This document shows positions 28,136 through 37,925 of a stretch of DNA of 64,000 nucleotides, in pieces. Source of the DNA: Scytonema tolypothrichoides VB-61278 (GTDB taxonomy: Bacteria; Cyanobacteriota; Cyanobacteriia; Cyanobacteriales; Nostocaceae); NCBI RefSeq assembly GCF_000828085.3, contig NZ_JXCA02000016.1, forward strand, positions 836,948 to 900,947. Reading direction: 5' to 3'. The notes beneath the pieces are model-generated. The model did not search any database, was not told the origin of the DNA, and was given only the letters and a program-made list of their open reading frames with translations. The position numbers and the translations under genes are program-made. Position 1 is the stretch's first letter, and every line of letters starts with the position of its first letter.

Positions 28136-28921
28136 ATGACAAAAAGTAATGATATACCTCTAAAATCTGGTGTTTACATCGTCGGTGCAGGTCCTGGAGA
28201 TCCAGAGTTATTGACCGTTAAGGCGCAAAAACTTCTAGAACTTGCCGATGTCGTTTTATTTGCTGATTCTTTAGTACCCCAACAGATTTTAGAGCTTTGT
28301 CGCGAGGATGCAGAAATTATTCCTTCTGTCAACAAGACTTTGGAAGAGATTTTGCCAATTATGATCGAACGAGTGCGATCGCACAAATCTGTCGTTCGTC
28401 TCCATTCTGGCGACCCCAGTCTTTATAGCGCTATCCATGAGCAAATGTATCTTTTGGCAGAAGCGCAAATCCCCTTTGAAGTGATACCAGGTATTAGTGC
28501 CTTTCAAGCAGCAGCCGCAAAACTCAAAGTAGAACTCACAGTTCCCGGTTTAGTCCAAACAATCATCCTCACCCGCATCAGCGGACGCACAGAAGTTCCC
28601 GAAACAGAAGAATTAACCACTCTCGCCGCCCATCAAGCTAGCCTATGTTTATATCTGAGTGCCCGTCACGTTGAAGCAGCCCAAGCCAAACTGCTGCAAC
28701 ACTACTCACCGGAAACACCAGTAGCTATTTGCTATCGCTTAGGATGGTCTGATGAAAAAATAGTGGTTGTTCCTCTCCAGGAAATGGCAGAATGTACTCA
28801 CACAGAAAAGCTCATTCGTACCACACTTTACGTAGTCAGCCCTGCACTTTCACAAGCATCAGCACGGTCTCGTTTATATCATCCCGAACATAGTCACCTA
28901 TTTCGCTCATCTCACAGTTGA
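28136..28921 (+). CDS. cobM: Precorrin-4 C11-methyltransferase
   Basis: This 261-residue SAM-dependent tetrapyrrole methylase of the CobM/CbiF type methylates C11 of precorrin-4 in corrin ring synthesis for cobalamin. The methylase hallmarks are the N-terminal YIVGAGPGDPELLTVKA, then LFADSLVP, VRLHSGDPSLYSA, EVIPGISAFQAAAA and the CobM-type LTRISGRTEVPE. Length is normal. No other cob genes are in the window and no cobalamin riboswitch motif was found upstream. Confidence 0.93.
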   Translation: MTKSNDIPLKSGVYIVGAGPGDPELLTVKAQKLLELADVVLFADSLVPQQILELCREDAEIIPSVNKTLEEILPIMIERVRSHKSVVRLHSGDPSLYSAIHEQMYLLAEAQIPFEVIPGISAFQAAAAKLKVELTVPGLVQTIILTRISGRTEVPETEELTTLAAHQASLCLYLSARHVEAAQAKLLQHYSPETPVAICYRLGWSDEKIVVVPLQEMAECTHTEKLIRTTLYVVSPALSQASARSRLYHPEHSHLFRSSHS

Positions 28922-29072
28922 AGACGACAAGGGGGAACTTGCTTCCTTGTCTCCCCACTCTCTCCTCTGCATCCTCTCTTGCCTCGTGCAGTTCGATAAA
29001 ATTACTTGAGTGATTGATATTATTAAGATTGATAATTTTGAATTTTGAATGAGCGAATTTTGAATTGTTATC

Positions 29073-29426
29073 ATGCCTTTAATTAAAGTCCAAACTTCTG
29101 TATCTCCTCCTCTTGGAGAAGAAGTGGAAGCATTGCTCAAAAGCCTATCAGCTAAATTAGCCAAGCATAGCGGAAAACCAGAATCCTACGTCATGACGGC
29201 TTTTGAAGCAGGAGTTTCGATGACATTTGGTGGTACGACTGACCCAGTATGTTACATTGAAGTTAAAAGTGTCGGTACAATGAAGCCAGACCAAACCCAA
29301 GCGATGAGTCAGGACTTTTGCCAGGAAATTAATAAAGCGCTAAAAGTACCTAAAGATCGTATATATATAGAGTTTGCTGACGCGAAGGGTGCGATGTGGG
29401 GCTGGAACAGTACTACTTTTGGTTAG
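29073..29426 (+). CDS. MIF/phenylpyruvate tautomerase-related protein
   Basis: This 117-residue protein of the macrophage migration inhibitory factor fold starts MPLIKVQTSV, so the mature N-terminal Pro2, the catalytic base of the tautomerase superfamily, is present after Met removal. KPESYVMTAFEAGVSMTFGGTT and the late RIYIEFADAKGAMWGWNSTTFG match MIF-like proteins. It should form trimers and tautomerise keto-enol substrates; the physiological substrate in cyanobacteria is unknown. It stands alone between cobM and rlmN. Confidence 0.9.
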   Translation: MPLIKVQTSVSPPLGEEVEALLKSLSAKLAKHSGKPESYVMTAFEAGVSMTFGGTTDPVCYIEVKSVGTMKPDQTQAMSQDFCQEINKALKVPKDRIYIEFADAKGAMWGWNSTTFG

Positions 29427-29561
29427 TTTATCAGATAGATTTTTCTAGATTCCAGTGTTGAAAACCACAATCATAAACTCAAACAACAAGAACAGCGATT
29501 GCCTACGGCAGAGCTACGCTTAACGCCTATCATAGAGATTCAAAGCAAATTCCTAACTACC

Positions 29562-30659
29562 ATGTCTGCTAAATCTGTCCCTGTACTCCCCTCCCCGAAA
29601 ACTAGTGTTGTTCAACAACCAAACATCTCTATTCCACCGCTTGTAGGAGCAAGTTTAGAGGAGTTAACGGGTTGGGTACAGCAACAGGGACAACCAGCAT
29701 ACAGAGGAAAGCAACTGCACGAGTGGATTTATCAAAAGGGAGTGCGATCGCTTTGGGATATCTCTGTCTTTTCCAAACAATGGCGTGCTGAAGTTGCAGA
29801 AATTTCCATCGGGCGCTCAAATATACATTACCGTTCTGTCGCCGCTGATGGTACTGTCAAATATCTTTTGCAACTGGCTGATAATCAAATTATTGAATGT
29901 GTGGGTATTCCCGCAGAAAAGCGCTTAACAGTTTGCGTTTCAACTCAAGTGGGTTGTCCGATGGCGTGCGATTTTTGCGCTACAGGTAAAGAAGGTTATA
30001 AGCGCAATTTGGGACGTCATGAAATTGTTGATCAGGTGTTGACGGTTCAGGAAGATTTTCAACAACGAGTCAGCCATGTGGTTTTCATGGGCATGGGTGA
30101 ACCGTTGTTGAATACAGATCATGTCATAGGGGCTGTCAAATCTTTAAATCAAGATGTGGGTATTGGACAGCGTAACTTGACTGTCTCTACTGTTGGAATA
30201 CGCGATCGCATTCGCCAGCTTGGTCAACACCAGTTACAAGTCACTCTTGCTGTTAGTCTCCACGCCCCCAACCAAGCACTCCGGGAACAACTTATTCCCA
30301 GCGCCCGTTCCTATCCTATAGAAGATTTGCTAACTGAATGTCGGGAATATGTGAAAATCACCGGACGGCGTGTGACTTTTGAATACATTCTTCTTGCTGG
30401 CGTGAACGATTTGCCAGAACACGCGTTGGAATTAGCACAACGCCTGCGAGGATTCCAGAGTCATGTTAATTTGATTCCATACAATCCCATCACAGAAGCA
30501 GATTACAAACGCCCTAACGAAAATCGAATTCTAGCTTTTGTCAAAGTCCTCAAGCAGCGACAAATTGCAGTTAGTGTTCGCTACTCCCGTGGAATAGATG
30601 CCGATGCTGCTTGTGGACAATTGAGAACAAAAAAAAATCCTGATATTAACTTCCCCTGA
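29562..30659 (+). CDS. rlmN: 23S rRNA (adenine-2503-C2) methyltransferase, radical SAM
   Basis: RlmN methylates A2503 of 23S rRNA and A37 of some tRNAs. The radical-SAM cluster motif CPMACDFC has Cys132, Cys136 and Cys139. Other family marks are [33 protein letters not shown] and the late [14 protein letters not shown] with the methyl-carrying Cys. The frame is open from a TTG at 29499, but those residues come from a GC-rich dispersed repeat (TACGGCAGAGCTACGC), so I start at the ATG at 29562, giving 365 residues. Confidence 0.95.
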   Translation: MSAKSVPVLPSPKTSVVQQPNISIPPLVGASLEELTGWVQQQGQPAYRGKQLHEWIYQKGVRSLWDISVFSKQWRAEVAEISIGRSNIHYRSVAADGTVKYLLQLADNQIIECVGIPAEKRLTVCVSTQVGCPMACDFCATGKEGYKRNLGRHEIVDQVLTVQEDFQQRVSHVVFMGMGEPLLNTDHVIGAVKSLNQDVGIGQRNLTVSTVGIRDRIRQLGQHQLQVTLAVSLHAPNQALREQLIPSARSYPIEDLLTECREYVKITGRRVTFEYILLAGVNDLPEHALELAQRLRGFQSHVNLIPYNPITEADYKRPNENRILAFVKVLKQRQIAVSVRYSRGIDADAACGQLRTKKNPDINFP

Positions 30660-30674
30660 TTACTTACCACAAAA

Positions 30675-30765
30675 CCCACCTCATCTCCATCCCCTCTGGT
30701 GAAATCGCACCAGAGGGGTGCCCGATAGCGTAGCGTGCCATTAAACATAGGGTGGGGTGAGGTTC
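30675..30765. repeat. Dispersed repeat with GAAATCGC hairpin, copy 2
   Basis: CCCCTCTGGTG/CACCAGAGGGG (30691-30701 and 30708-30718) enclose the loop AAATCG and are followed by TGCCCGATAG, with GGGGTGAGGTT at the right edge. It is the same family as 18976-19122, with a changed but still complementary stem. Confidence 0.65.
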
Positions 30766-30810
30766 TTCGTTCTTTACAAGTGTTTATCCAGACATGATAT
30801 TCACACTTAA

Positions 30811-30990
30811 TTAACGCTGTGCAAGAATACCTGGCGCATAAGCTTCAATGACTTTGCCAGTACGTGTACAACAAATCATTAAGTAGTCACAACTTGGACA
30901 TTGCGTCCGAGTCAGTTGACTATCAGGTAAATAATATCTTTCACCTTCACTACCACAATTTGGGCAGCGAATTTTTTGTACTATCTGCAT
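30811..30990 (-). CDS. Small zinc-ribbon protein
   Basis: This 59-residue protein has CPNCG and CPSC pairs (with CC soon after), a single rubredoxin-like zinc ribbon: VQKIRCPNCGSEGERYYL, then RTQCPSCDYLMICC. An AAGGA ribosome-binding site precedes the ATG at 30990. The frame is open to 31071, but that extension is not supported by a ribosome-binding site. It is probably a conserved cyanobacterial protein. Function unknown; it could bind nucleic acid or donate metal. Confidence 0.75.
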   Translation of the reverse strand: MQIVQKIRCPNCGSEGERYYLPDSQLTRTQCPSCDYLMICCTRTGKVIEAYAPGILAQR

Positions 30991-31684
30991 TTTAAAATCC
31001 TTAACTTTCGTGTTCTTTTGAAAAAACGCAAATTCAACCTGTAAATCTTCTCGATTTACAAACTTAAACAAATGAGAATTTATACTGATTACCTTAACAC
31101 AAAATGAACTGTTCTTTCTTTTTGTCTTTTTTTAATTATCTTCATCTTAAAGGTCTGTGTTATCCAACTCTGGATATATAAATCATTTTTCTTTTTTTCG
31201 CTCTACTTATAAATTTCATGATCCCAATAACTAAGACGTTGAGACTTCGTTTTTTGTTGCCAAATCAACTTTTTCTTTTTTACTATGATAACTAGAGCTT
31301 TTTGAGAAGTGGAATTGACCTGAACTAAGGGTGTAGGGGTATAGGGGGAAGAGGGGATCTTCTTTGTGGTACACTTCTACCCCAAATCCAGAGCGATTCT
31401 TAGCCACTTTTTGTCAGGCTCAAGCTCTCAAACGGTCTTATATGACAACCAATGACTGTGAGAGCATCTACAATTTCCTTGGAGGCTAAACAGTTAAAAT
31501 CTATAAGCCAATGAATCTAATCTGTAAATAGGCAGATGTAAAAAGTACTAGTTTCAAAATCACTGTACCTTTAGGATGAGTAACAAAATGTAAAATTTTA
31601 GCTTTTCTTCATTTTTGTTTACTATTCATAATGATATTTGCTTGTGAACAAAAAAATTAAGAAAAAATTCCAGTTATAGAGATT
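30991..31684. other. Long AT-rich intergenic region
   Basis: About 690 bases without a supported ORF on either strand. It is AT-rich with many T/A runs. A small GC-rich word block (GGTGTAGGGGTATAGGGGGAAGAGGGG) lies near 31330. I see no tRNA or recognisable RNA fold. Confidence 0.45.
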
Positions 31685-31715
31685 AACCAGATTGCCTATG
31701 TTTGCTAATCTGGTT
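31685..31715. terminator. Hairpin downstream of uvrC
   Basis: AACCAGATT (31685-31693) and AATCTGGTT (31707-31715) form a nine-base stem with a 13-base loop, between the uvrC stop and the empty region. It has no clear T tract, so its terminator role is uncertain. Confidence 0.4.
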
Positions 31716-31717
31716 GT

Positions 31718-31766
31718 TAGTAATGGGTAATGGGTAATAGGTAATGGGTAATGGGTAATGGGTTTT
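31718..31766. repeat. Tandem heptamers GGGTAAT
   Basis: About six consecutive GGTAATG/GGGTAAT units, with one GGTAATA variant, lie directly after the hairpin. This is a typical cyanobacterial short tandem repeat. Confidence 0.85.
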
Positions 31767-31820
31767 TCCAATTATCAATTACCCAACACTTTTTTGTAAC
31801 TAAAACAGTATTAGGTGATA

Positions 31821-33704
31821 CTAATTTCCAGAAGGATGGAAATAATCGTAAATTTCTTGAGCCAAGTGAGGACCAATACCCTGAACTTCAGCAAGCTGTG
31901 TAGGTGTTGCTTGTCGAATATAATCAACTGAGCGAAAATGTCCTAAAAGCTGCTTTTGTCGATGGTGTCCTAAACCAGGAATTTCATCTAAACGTGATCG
32001 CTTCAATTTATCACTACGCTGCTGCCTGTGAAAACTCACGGCGAAGCGATGCGCCTCATCTCGTAAACGCCGCAAAAGTTGTACTCCGGGTTGTTCTGAG
32101 TCTGTTTCCAGTGGTTCGGACTCTCCTGGTAAAAAGATTTCTTCTCGCCGTTTTGCTAAACTGACGACTCGCAAATCTTCCAATAAATTCATTTCTTGTA
32201 AGACAGCAACGACAGATGACAACTGACCTTTACCACCGTCTATCATAACGAGGTCAGGCCAATCAGGATTTCCCACTCGCGCTAAGTGCGGATCTTCGAT
32301 ATACTTGCGAAAACGACGCTGGATGACTTCCGCAAGACTGGCAAAATCGTCTGAGTGTCCTGTTGTGACTGTAGGATTTTTGATTTTGTAATGGCGATAG
32401 TGCTGCTTGGCGGGTAAACCGTCAATAAAGACGACTTGGGAAGCAACGGCGTTTGAACCTTGGATATGGGAAATGTCGTAACCCTCGATTCGGTGAGGTA
32501 ACTCGGGTAAATCGAGGATGCTGGCTAAGTCGTGCATCGCTTCGTGATTGCGATCGCTCAATTTTTGCGTTCTTTGCAACTCATATTGAGCATTTCGCTC
32601 TACCATTGAAATCAATTCTGCCTTGACTTGTCGCTGTGGATTGAAAATCGTGACTTTTCTGCCCTTGCGCTCAGTCAAGACATCCGCTAATATCTCCCCA
32701 TCAGGTAATTCGTATTGTACCAAAATTTCTGTGGGAATTTCCACCGAGTCAGCAGTTTGATAATGCTCTTCCAACACTCTTTGTAGGATAGCACCTGGTT
32801 CAGCGTGAGCATCCGCGACAAATGCTAAGCGTCCTACTAATTGCCCAGCGCGAATCTGGAATAATTGAATGCAGGCAAGTTGTTCGTCAGCAAAAAGTGC
32901 GATCGCATCACGAGAAACTGTATCATCTGGTAGAGACACTTTTTGGTCAGCAGTCAGTGACTTTAATCCAGTGATTTGATCGCGAATCCGCGCTGCTGAC
33001 TCAAAGTTTTCAGCCTCAGCTGCTTTGTGCATTTGCTCGGTTAAGATATCGATGAGTTCTTGACTTCGACCTTGGAAAACCATCGCCACTTTTTGCACAG
33101 TTTTGCGGTATTCTTCTGGTGAAACCAGTAACTGACACACACCTGGACAGCGTCCTAAATCGTAATTCAAGCAAGGACGATCTTTGAACAATGGCTGAGG
33201 ACGTTGTCGCAAAGGAAAGATACGCTTACACAAGCGCAATATCTCCCGCAAGAGGTGAGAATCGGTATAAGGACCGTAGAATTTATCTTTTTCTTTCCCT
33301 ATTTGGCGTTTGCGAGTGATAAAAATACGTGGATAATCTTCTGACCATGTTATGCAAACGTAAGGATATTTTTTATCATCCTTGAGTAAGACGTTGAAGT
33401 AGGGTAGGTGCTGTTTAATTAGGTTGGCTTCTAGCGCCAAAGCTTCAGTTTCGGTATCGGTGACAATGAATTCAATTTCACTCACCTGCTTAACCATTGT
33501 AGCGATGCGTTCGCTTAGCCTTTGTGAGTCTCGGAAATAAGAACGAACACGCGCACGTAACTTCCGGGATTTGCCTATGTAGATGATGCGATCGCTTCCA
33601 TCTCGCATCAAATAAACTCCAGGTTCTGGCGGAATTTCTTGTAGTCGGAGTTCTAGGCGTTCCGGTTCTTTGACGAGTGGTACTGTTTGAGCAGATGTTG
33701 TCAC
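31821..33704 (-). CDS. uvrC: Excinuclease ABC subunit C
   Basis: This is a 627-residue UvrC, the dual-incision nuclease of nucleotide excision repair. The N-terminal GIY-YIG nuclease domain is seen in [19 protein letters not shown] (residues about 29-47). A Cys cluster ([13 protein letters not shown]), the UVR domain ([17 protein letters not shown]), the RNase-H-like C-terminal nuclease ([24 protein letters not shown]) and a terminal HhH pair ([27 protein letters not shown]) follow. The length is normal. No other uvr gene is nearby. Confidence 0.97.
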   Translation of the reverse strand: MTTSAQTVPLVKEPERLELRLQEIPPEPGVYLMRDGSDRIIYIGKSRKLRARVRSYFRDSQRLSERIATMVKQVSEIEFIVTDTETEALALEANLIKQHLPYFNVLLKDDKKYPYVCITWSEDYPRIFITRKRQIGKEKDKFYGPYTDSHLLREILRLCKRIFPLRQRPQPLFKDRPCLNYDLGRCPGVCQLLVSPEEYRKTVQKVAMVFQGRSQELIDILTEQMHKAAEAENFESAARIRDQITGLKSLTADQKVSLPDDTVSRDAIALFADEQLACIQLFQIRAGQLVGRLAFVADAHAEPGAILQRVLEEHYQTADSVEIPTEILVQYELPDGEILADVLTERKGRKVTIFNPQRQVKAELISMVERNAQYELQRTQKLSDRNHEAMHDLASILDLPELPHRIEGYDISHIQGSNAVASQVVFIDGLPAKQHYRHYKIKNPTVTTGHSDDFASLAEVIQRRFRKYIEDPHLARVGNPDWPDLVMIDGGKGQLSSVVAVLQEMNLLEDLRVVSLAKRREEIFLPGESEPLETDSEQPGVQLLRRLRDEAHRFAVSFHRQQRSDKLKRSRLDEIPGLGHHRQKQLLGHFRSVDYIRQATPTQLAEVQGIGPHLAQEIYDYFHPSGN

Positions 33705-34201
33705 AACCGGTGTTTGGTTATTCTACAAATTTACCTATCTCTATTTTAAGTAAAATTACTGTTTGTTTACTAAATTTAAGATTTTTTCCATTGCTAATAA
33801 TATATAACAGTCTTAAATGATTTGTGAAAAAACAAGAAGCCGGACTTACCCTTGAGAAATCGGGATTCTGAAGGGTTCTGAAGAGGAGTTAATTTTCACA
33901 ATAGTTTGTCAACAAAATCGGCGTTACAGAGAGTTGGTATTATACCCAACACTGATTTGCGCCGCTATTTTCAACTTAGCGAGGTTAAGTCTTGCCCATA
34001 GGTGCTTGAGGTTTTTTTCTATAATCTTTTGGAATATTTCCGTGAGTATAACTCAATTTTTTAGTGTCCAATGAGACAGAATTTGCTGCAACAGAGATAC
34101 TACCCTGATAAAGAATTAGTAAAATGTAACGGTGAACAGAGCTGTAGCTTAATTAAACTTGGCTCTAAAGACTCATATTTGAAACTAAGGAACAAGGAAC
34201 T
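33705..34201. other. Intergenic region upstream of uvrC
   Basis: A 497-base divergent gap that should hold the uvrC promoter and that of the following small gene. It is AT-rich. I see no ORF, RNA gene or repeat family in it. Confidence 0.45.
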
Positions 34202-34399
34202 ATGGCTGGAATGAAAACTTCTAAGGATTACCAATATAGTGCTGACAGTGAAATTTGGAATAGCTTAAAGTTGGCGATTGCAGCAAGTTCTGGTTTTAAG
34301 CGCTGGCTACTAGAACGTGATACTCAATTTCAGAAGCTACGCCTTGACGAACAAGTACAGGGTTATTTGCGCGAAACATTAGAAACATTAGCTTACTAA
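34202..34399 (+). CDS. Small conserved hypothetical protein
   Basis: This 65-residue soluble helical protein begins MAGMKTSKDYQYSADSEIW. SSGFKRWLLERD, LRLDEQVQGYLRETLETLAY follow, all amphipathic. An AAGGAAC ribosome-binding site occurs 5-8 bases before the ATG. I believe similar proteins occur in other filamentous cyanobacteria, but I cannot name a family or role. Confidence 0.65.
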   Translation: MAGMKTSKDYQYSADSEIWNSLKLAIAASSGFKRWLLERDTQFQKLRLDEQVQGYLRETLETLAY

Positions 34400-34497
34400 T
34401 GAGTGCGGGTGCGTCAATCAACATACCATTTAAGGAGAAGCGAAAAGCTTGCCATATAACCTAGGTTTTTGACTTTTGCTCCTTACAGGTATGCCTA

Positions 34498-34556
34498 TGG
34501 CTAACGCCCCTATACCCTTATACCCCTACACCCTTATACCCTTACAAGAAAGCCCG
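34498..34556. repeat. Tandem CCCCTATA/CCCTTATA repeat
   Basis: Units of CCCTTATAC and CCCCTACAC are repeated about five times. This matches, inverted, the GGGGTATAGGGG words near 31330. It is intergenic. Confidence 0.75.
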
Positions 34557-34606
34557 TAGGGTATTGACTTGCAGCTTTGTTTTTACAATACATCACTTAA
34601 CCTCAA

Positions 34607-34641
34607 AAATCAGGTTTCTCCAAGAAACCTGATTTCTTTTT
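34607..34641. terminator. Strong hairpin with T tract
   Basis: AAATCAGGTTTCT (34607-34619) and its exact complement (34623-34635) form a 13-bp stem with loop CCA, followed by CTTTTT. It could terminate the small gene at 34202, although it lies about 200 bases downstream. The AAATCAGGTTTCT palindrome also resembles a common cyanobacterial hairpin repeat. Confidence 0.6.
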
Positions 34642-34915
34642 GAGCTGTGTACGGATAAGTGGTATTAAGTCTAGAAGAAAGAATTTAGGATAACAGTTGC
34701 TTGGTGTAGGGAAGTATGAAATAGCCTTGCACCGAAAAATTCGCATCGATATGCAAACTATATGTGAAAAAGTGTAAAAATTTCTGTTTTTCATGCAGGA
34801 ACCCAGATGCCAATGTACTGGTCTTCAGCTATAGTTTGCATGAGTTTTACAGCAACTTTGCTGTTATCGGCACCATTATCAACTAACACTATTTCCGCAG
34901 ATCATTAATAATAAA

Positions 34916-36640
34916 ATGGCACCTCAGGGATTTGATACTCCGCAAAGGCAAAATTTTCGCATTAAAACTGGTAAACCCCTTGCATTTACCTTGTCTTTTC
35001 CAGCAGGACTAACTGCTTTATTAGTCATTTCTGGTGGGTTCATAATACCAGTATCTGAGGTCAATGCTGGTGCGATCGACACTAAAGGTATCACCTCAAC
35101 AGTTACGGCGCAAGCACCTGCAGTCCAAGCACCTGCAGTCCAAGCACCTACAGTAGCAAGCGTCATTTACGTTAATCCACAAACTGGTACAGACAGCACC
35201 AGTGCTGCTAACTCAGAAGCAGCCCCATACAAAACTATCACCTACGCTCTTAATCAAGCACAACCAGGTACAATTATCCAACTTGCTCCCGGTACTTATA
35301 ACCAAGAAAGTGGAGAAACTTTTCCACTTTTTATCAAACAAGGTGTGACGTTGCGTGGTGATGAATCGACTAAAGGTCAGGCAGTCTTAATTACAGGTAG
35401 TGGTGTTTACATTAGTCCTACCTTTGCTCGTCAGAATATGACTATTCGTGCTGATAAAGATAGTACTATCACAGGGGTAACAGTCACTAACCCAGAACAA
35501 CGTGGTACTGGTATATGGGTTGAATCAACTAATCCTATAATCACAAATAGTACGTTTACCAATAGTATACGAGATGGTGTTTTTGTTACAGGTCAAGGTA
35601 ATCCAAAAATAGAAAATAATGTCTTTGTCCAAAACAAAGGCAACGGGATTTCAGTTGCTAAGTCTGCTAGAGGGGAGATTCGGAATAATTTATTTCAGGA
35701 CACAGGTTTTGGTTTAGCAATCGGTGGTACTTCCACACCTTTAGTAGAAGGAAACCAGATTATTGGAAACCAAGATGGCTTGTTTATCTCGGAATCAGCC
35801 AAACCAATACTGCGTAAAAATATTATTCAAAAGAACAAGCGCGATGGCATAGTCGTGATCACTAATGCTGCACCTGATCTTGGCACTACTGAGAATCCCG
35901 GCGGTAACTTGATCCGCAGTAATACTGCTCATGATGTGAACAACAGCAAGGGTAATAATACTATTGTGGCGATCGGCAATGATATTGATCCCAAGCGCAT
36001 TCTAGGTAAAGTCGAATTTGTAGCCGCCACGGTTGAAGCACCTGCCGGTGGTCCAGTTGCGTTTAAGGATTTGCCAGCAAATTATTGGGCAAAAGGCTAT
36101 ATCGAAGCTTTAGCGTCTAAGAATATTATTGCTGGATTTCCCGACGGAACTTTTAAACCTGATGAACCTGTCACCCGTGCCCAATTTGCTGCTATTGTGA
36201 CCAAAGCCTTTGCACCAACTGCTCAGCGCCAAGCCATTAACTTCAACGATGTCACCCGCAATTTCTGGGGTTTCCAAGTGATTCAATCTGCCTACCAAGG
36301 TGGGTTTGTTTCTGGGTATCCGGATCGTACCTTTAAACCACAGCAACAAATTCCACGAGTGCAGGTACTAGTCTCCTTAGCAAGCGGTATGAACTTGTCT
36401 GTGAATAATCAGAATCTCCTTTCCGTATATAGCGACGCTGCCCAGATTCCTAACTATGCGACTAATTCAGTAGCAGCAGCCACTGCAAGGCAACTGGTGA
36501 TAAATTATCCCACAGTTAAGCAATTAAATCCCAACCGTCAGGCGACTAGGGCAGAAGTTGCAGCCTTTGTTTACCAAGCACTAGTAAGTAAAGGAAGCGC
36601 TCAAGCAATTCCTTCACCGTATTTGGTCAGAACTCCGTAA
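34916..36640 (+). CDS. DUF1565 beta-helix protein with three SLH domains
   Basis: This 574-residue exported protein has an N-terminal hydrophobic signal region (LAFTLSFPAGLTALLVISGG). A QAPAVQAPAVQAPTV linker follows, then a DUF1565/parallel beta-helix domain (VNPQTGTDSTS, then PYKTITYALNQAQPGTIIQLAPGTYN, residues about 85-350). Three S-layer homology domains come last (FKDLPANYWAKGYIEALA, FNDVTRNFWGFQVIQSA and YSDAAQIPNYATNSV). SLH domains anchor proteins to the cell envelope. The right-handed beta-helix is typical of carbohydrate-binding or cleaving proteins; no catalytic assignment is possible. Three near-identical linker units are a DNA-level repeat near 35110. Confidence 0.9.
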   Translation: MAPQGFDTPQRQNFRIKTGKPLAFTLSFPAGLTALLVISGGFIIPVSEVNAGAIDTKGITSTVTAQAPAVQAPAVQAPTVASVIYVNPQTGTDSTSAANSEAAPYKTITYALNQAQPGTIIQLAPGTYNQESGETFPLFIKQGVTLRGDESTKGQAVLITGSGVYISPTFARQNMTIRADKDSTITGVTVTNPEQRGTGIWVESTNPIITNSTFTNSIRDGVFVTGQGNPKIENNVFVQNKGNGISVAKSARGEIRNNLFQDTGFGLAIGGTSTPLVEGNQIIGNQDGLFISESAKPILRKNIIQKNKRDGIVVITNAAPDLGTTENPGGNLIRSNTAHDVNNSKGNNTIVAIGNDIDPKRILGKVEFVAATVEAPAGGPVAFKDLPANYWAKGYIEALASKNIIAGFPDGTFKPDEPVTRAQFAAIVTKAFAPTAQRQAINFNDVTRNFWGFQVIQSAYQGGFVSGYPDRTFKPQQQIPRVQVLVSLASGMNLSVNNQNLLSVYSDAAQIPNYATNSVAAATARQLVINYPTVKQLNPNRQATRAEVAAFVYQALVSKGSAQAIPSPYLVRTP

Positions 36641-37034
36641 GTTGAAAGTTAAAAGCGCCATGATTTGCAACTTGCTTGTCTGGCGCTTTGTACATTGTTA
36701 TTTCAATTAACATTGGGGTCTTTAAATTTATATGACCCCTTTTTAAAAACATTTCAGATTTATGTTCAGGGTCCTTATATAAGCTGACCCCGTTTGAACT
36801 ATACCTAGTATCTCAGTAAATTCGCTCTGTTTGAAATTTCCTAATATTTTTTTTATTTTTTATCGCTTTGTATTTCGCAAAGTGAATTAATATTAAATTA
36901 ATTGAAAATATTATATTAATCTCTAAAAAGACAAAAAGATAGAGTAAGAGTTAAAACACAAATTTTTTAGAAAACAATACAGTTTATCCTTCATTCGCCA
37001 GAATTTTTGTTGTTCGCCAAGATCCAAAACAGAG

Positions 37035-37274
37035 GCGATCGCCCTCGTATTCCTCGTCATCTTCATCTTTTTACAGGACTGGCGCACCACAATCATTCCC
37101 GCCATTGCCATTTTTGTATCGCTGATTGGCGCGATGGCATTTGCGTTTGTGTTTGAGTTTACTCTCAATCAGTAGAAAATATTCGGTATTATTCTGGCAA
37201 CAGGTTTCGTGGTGGATGACGATATTGTGGTTGTGGGAGCGATCGCTGCCAAGGCGAGCATTCAGTTTTATTAG
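37035..37274 (+). pseudogene. Remnant of an RND (AcrB/HAE1-type) efflux pump
   Basis: The plus frame reads VFLVIFIFLQDWRTTIIPAI, then IFVSLIGAMAFAFVFEFT, a stop (TAG, 37173-37175) in place of the usual LTLF-type text, then KIFGIILATGFVVDDDIVVV. This is the transmembrane segment around helix 4 with the VVDDAIVVVEN motif of RND transporters. Only about 80 of more than 1000 residues survive, with an in-frame stop, so it is a dead fragment. The rest of the 830-base gap (36641-37470) has no gene; 37285-37330 holds a GC-rich dispersed repeat. Confidence 0.8.
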
Positions 37275-37470
37275 CTTACTTTTCTAAAGGCATAAGACGC
37301 GATACGCGGATCGTCAAGCCTCCGGCTTATCGCAAAAGCTTGTCATTCATTTCATAAAAGGAAATTCTTAAAATTTTGTGCTCAAAATATTTTCAAATTG
37401 ATTATGAAAAATAATGAATCACTAAGTAAGAGAAGCTTCAAACACGTGAGAAGTAAACTGTAATCAATTG

Positions 37471-37743
37471 CTATTTGGGGCGTTGTTGTCTACGCTGGTC
37501 CCAACGCCAAAGAAAAACCATTAAAGCAACGACTCCTATCTGAAGTGCCAAGTTCGGCAAAGCGTTCTCAACATCACGTCCTGCAATTAGCTTAGAAAGA
37601 AAGATAACTACACCAATAAAACCAGAAGCACCACAAGTAATATAGATAAATTGCCGTAAGCCACGATAGGGGGCTGTGGCTTCTGCCTTGAGACGGGCGT
37701 ATTGTTCTGAATTAATACGACTTTTGTTATTTTGTTGTGTCAT
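37471..37743 (-). CDS. DUF3493 family membrane protein (LPA-type)
   Basis: This 90-residue protein has RLKAEATAPYRGLRQFIYI followed by two membrane helices (ITCGASGFIGVVIFLSKLI and LALQIGVVALMVFLWRW). It matches the DUF3493 family of cyanobacteria and plastids, which includes proteins linked to photosystem II accumulation (LPA type) in plants. It is probably thylakoid-located. The gene is divergent from the tRNA-Thr gene 23 bases away. Confidence 0.8.
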   Translation of the reverse strand: MTQQNNKSRINSEQYARLKAEATAPYRGLRQFIYITCGASGFIGVVIFLSKLIAGRDVENALPNLALQIGVVALMVFLWRWDQRRQQRPK

Positions 37744-37766
37744 AAGCTATAATAACCGGGAGGTAT

Positions 37767-37838
37767 GCCGATGTGGCTCAGTGGTAGAGCAGCTGATTCG
37801 TAATCAGCAGGCCACGGGTTCAAATCCCGTCATCGGCT
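37767..37838 (+). tRNA. tRNA-Thr (anticodon CGT)
   Basis: A 72-base cloverleaf. The acceptor stem GCCGATG pairs with CATCGGC, the D arm contains TGGCTCAGTGGTAGAGCA, and the anticodon stem GCTGA/TCAGC has loop TTCGTAA with anticodon CGT at 37799-37801. The T arm is CGGGTTCAAATCCCG. The discriminator base is T and CCA is not encoded. It reads ACG threonine codons. A T-rich stretch follows immediately. Confidence 0.97.
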
Positions 37839-37925
37839 TTTTTAAAAGGAGTTTGCGAAATTTTGGTGAAACTAATTGTTATTTTAATTGTAGTTTGATT
37901 ATTTCCAGTGTAAAGCTTGAGCAGC

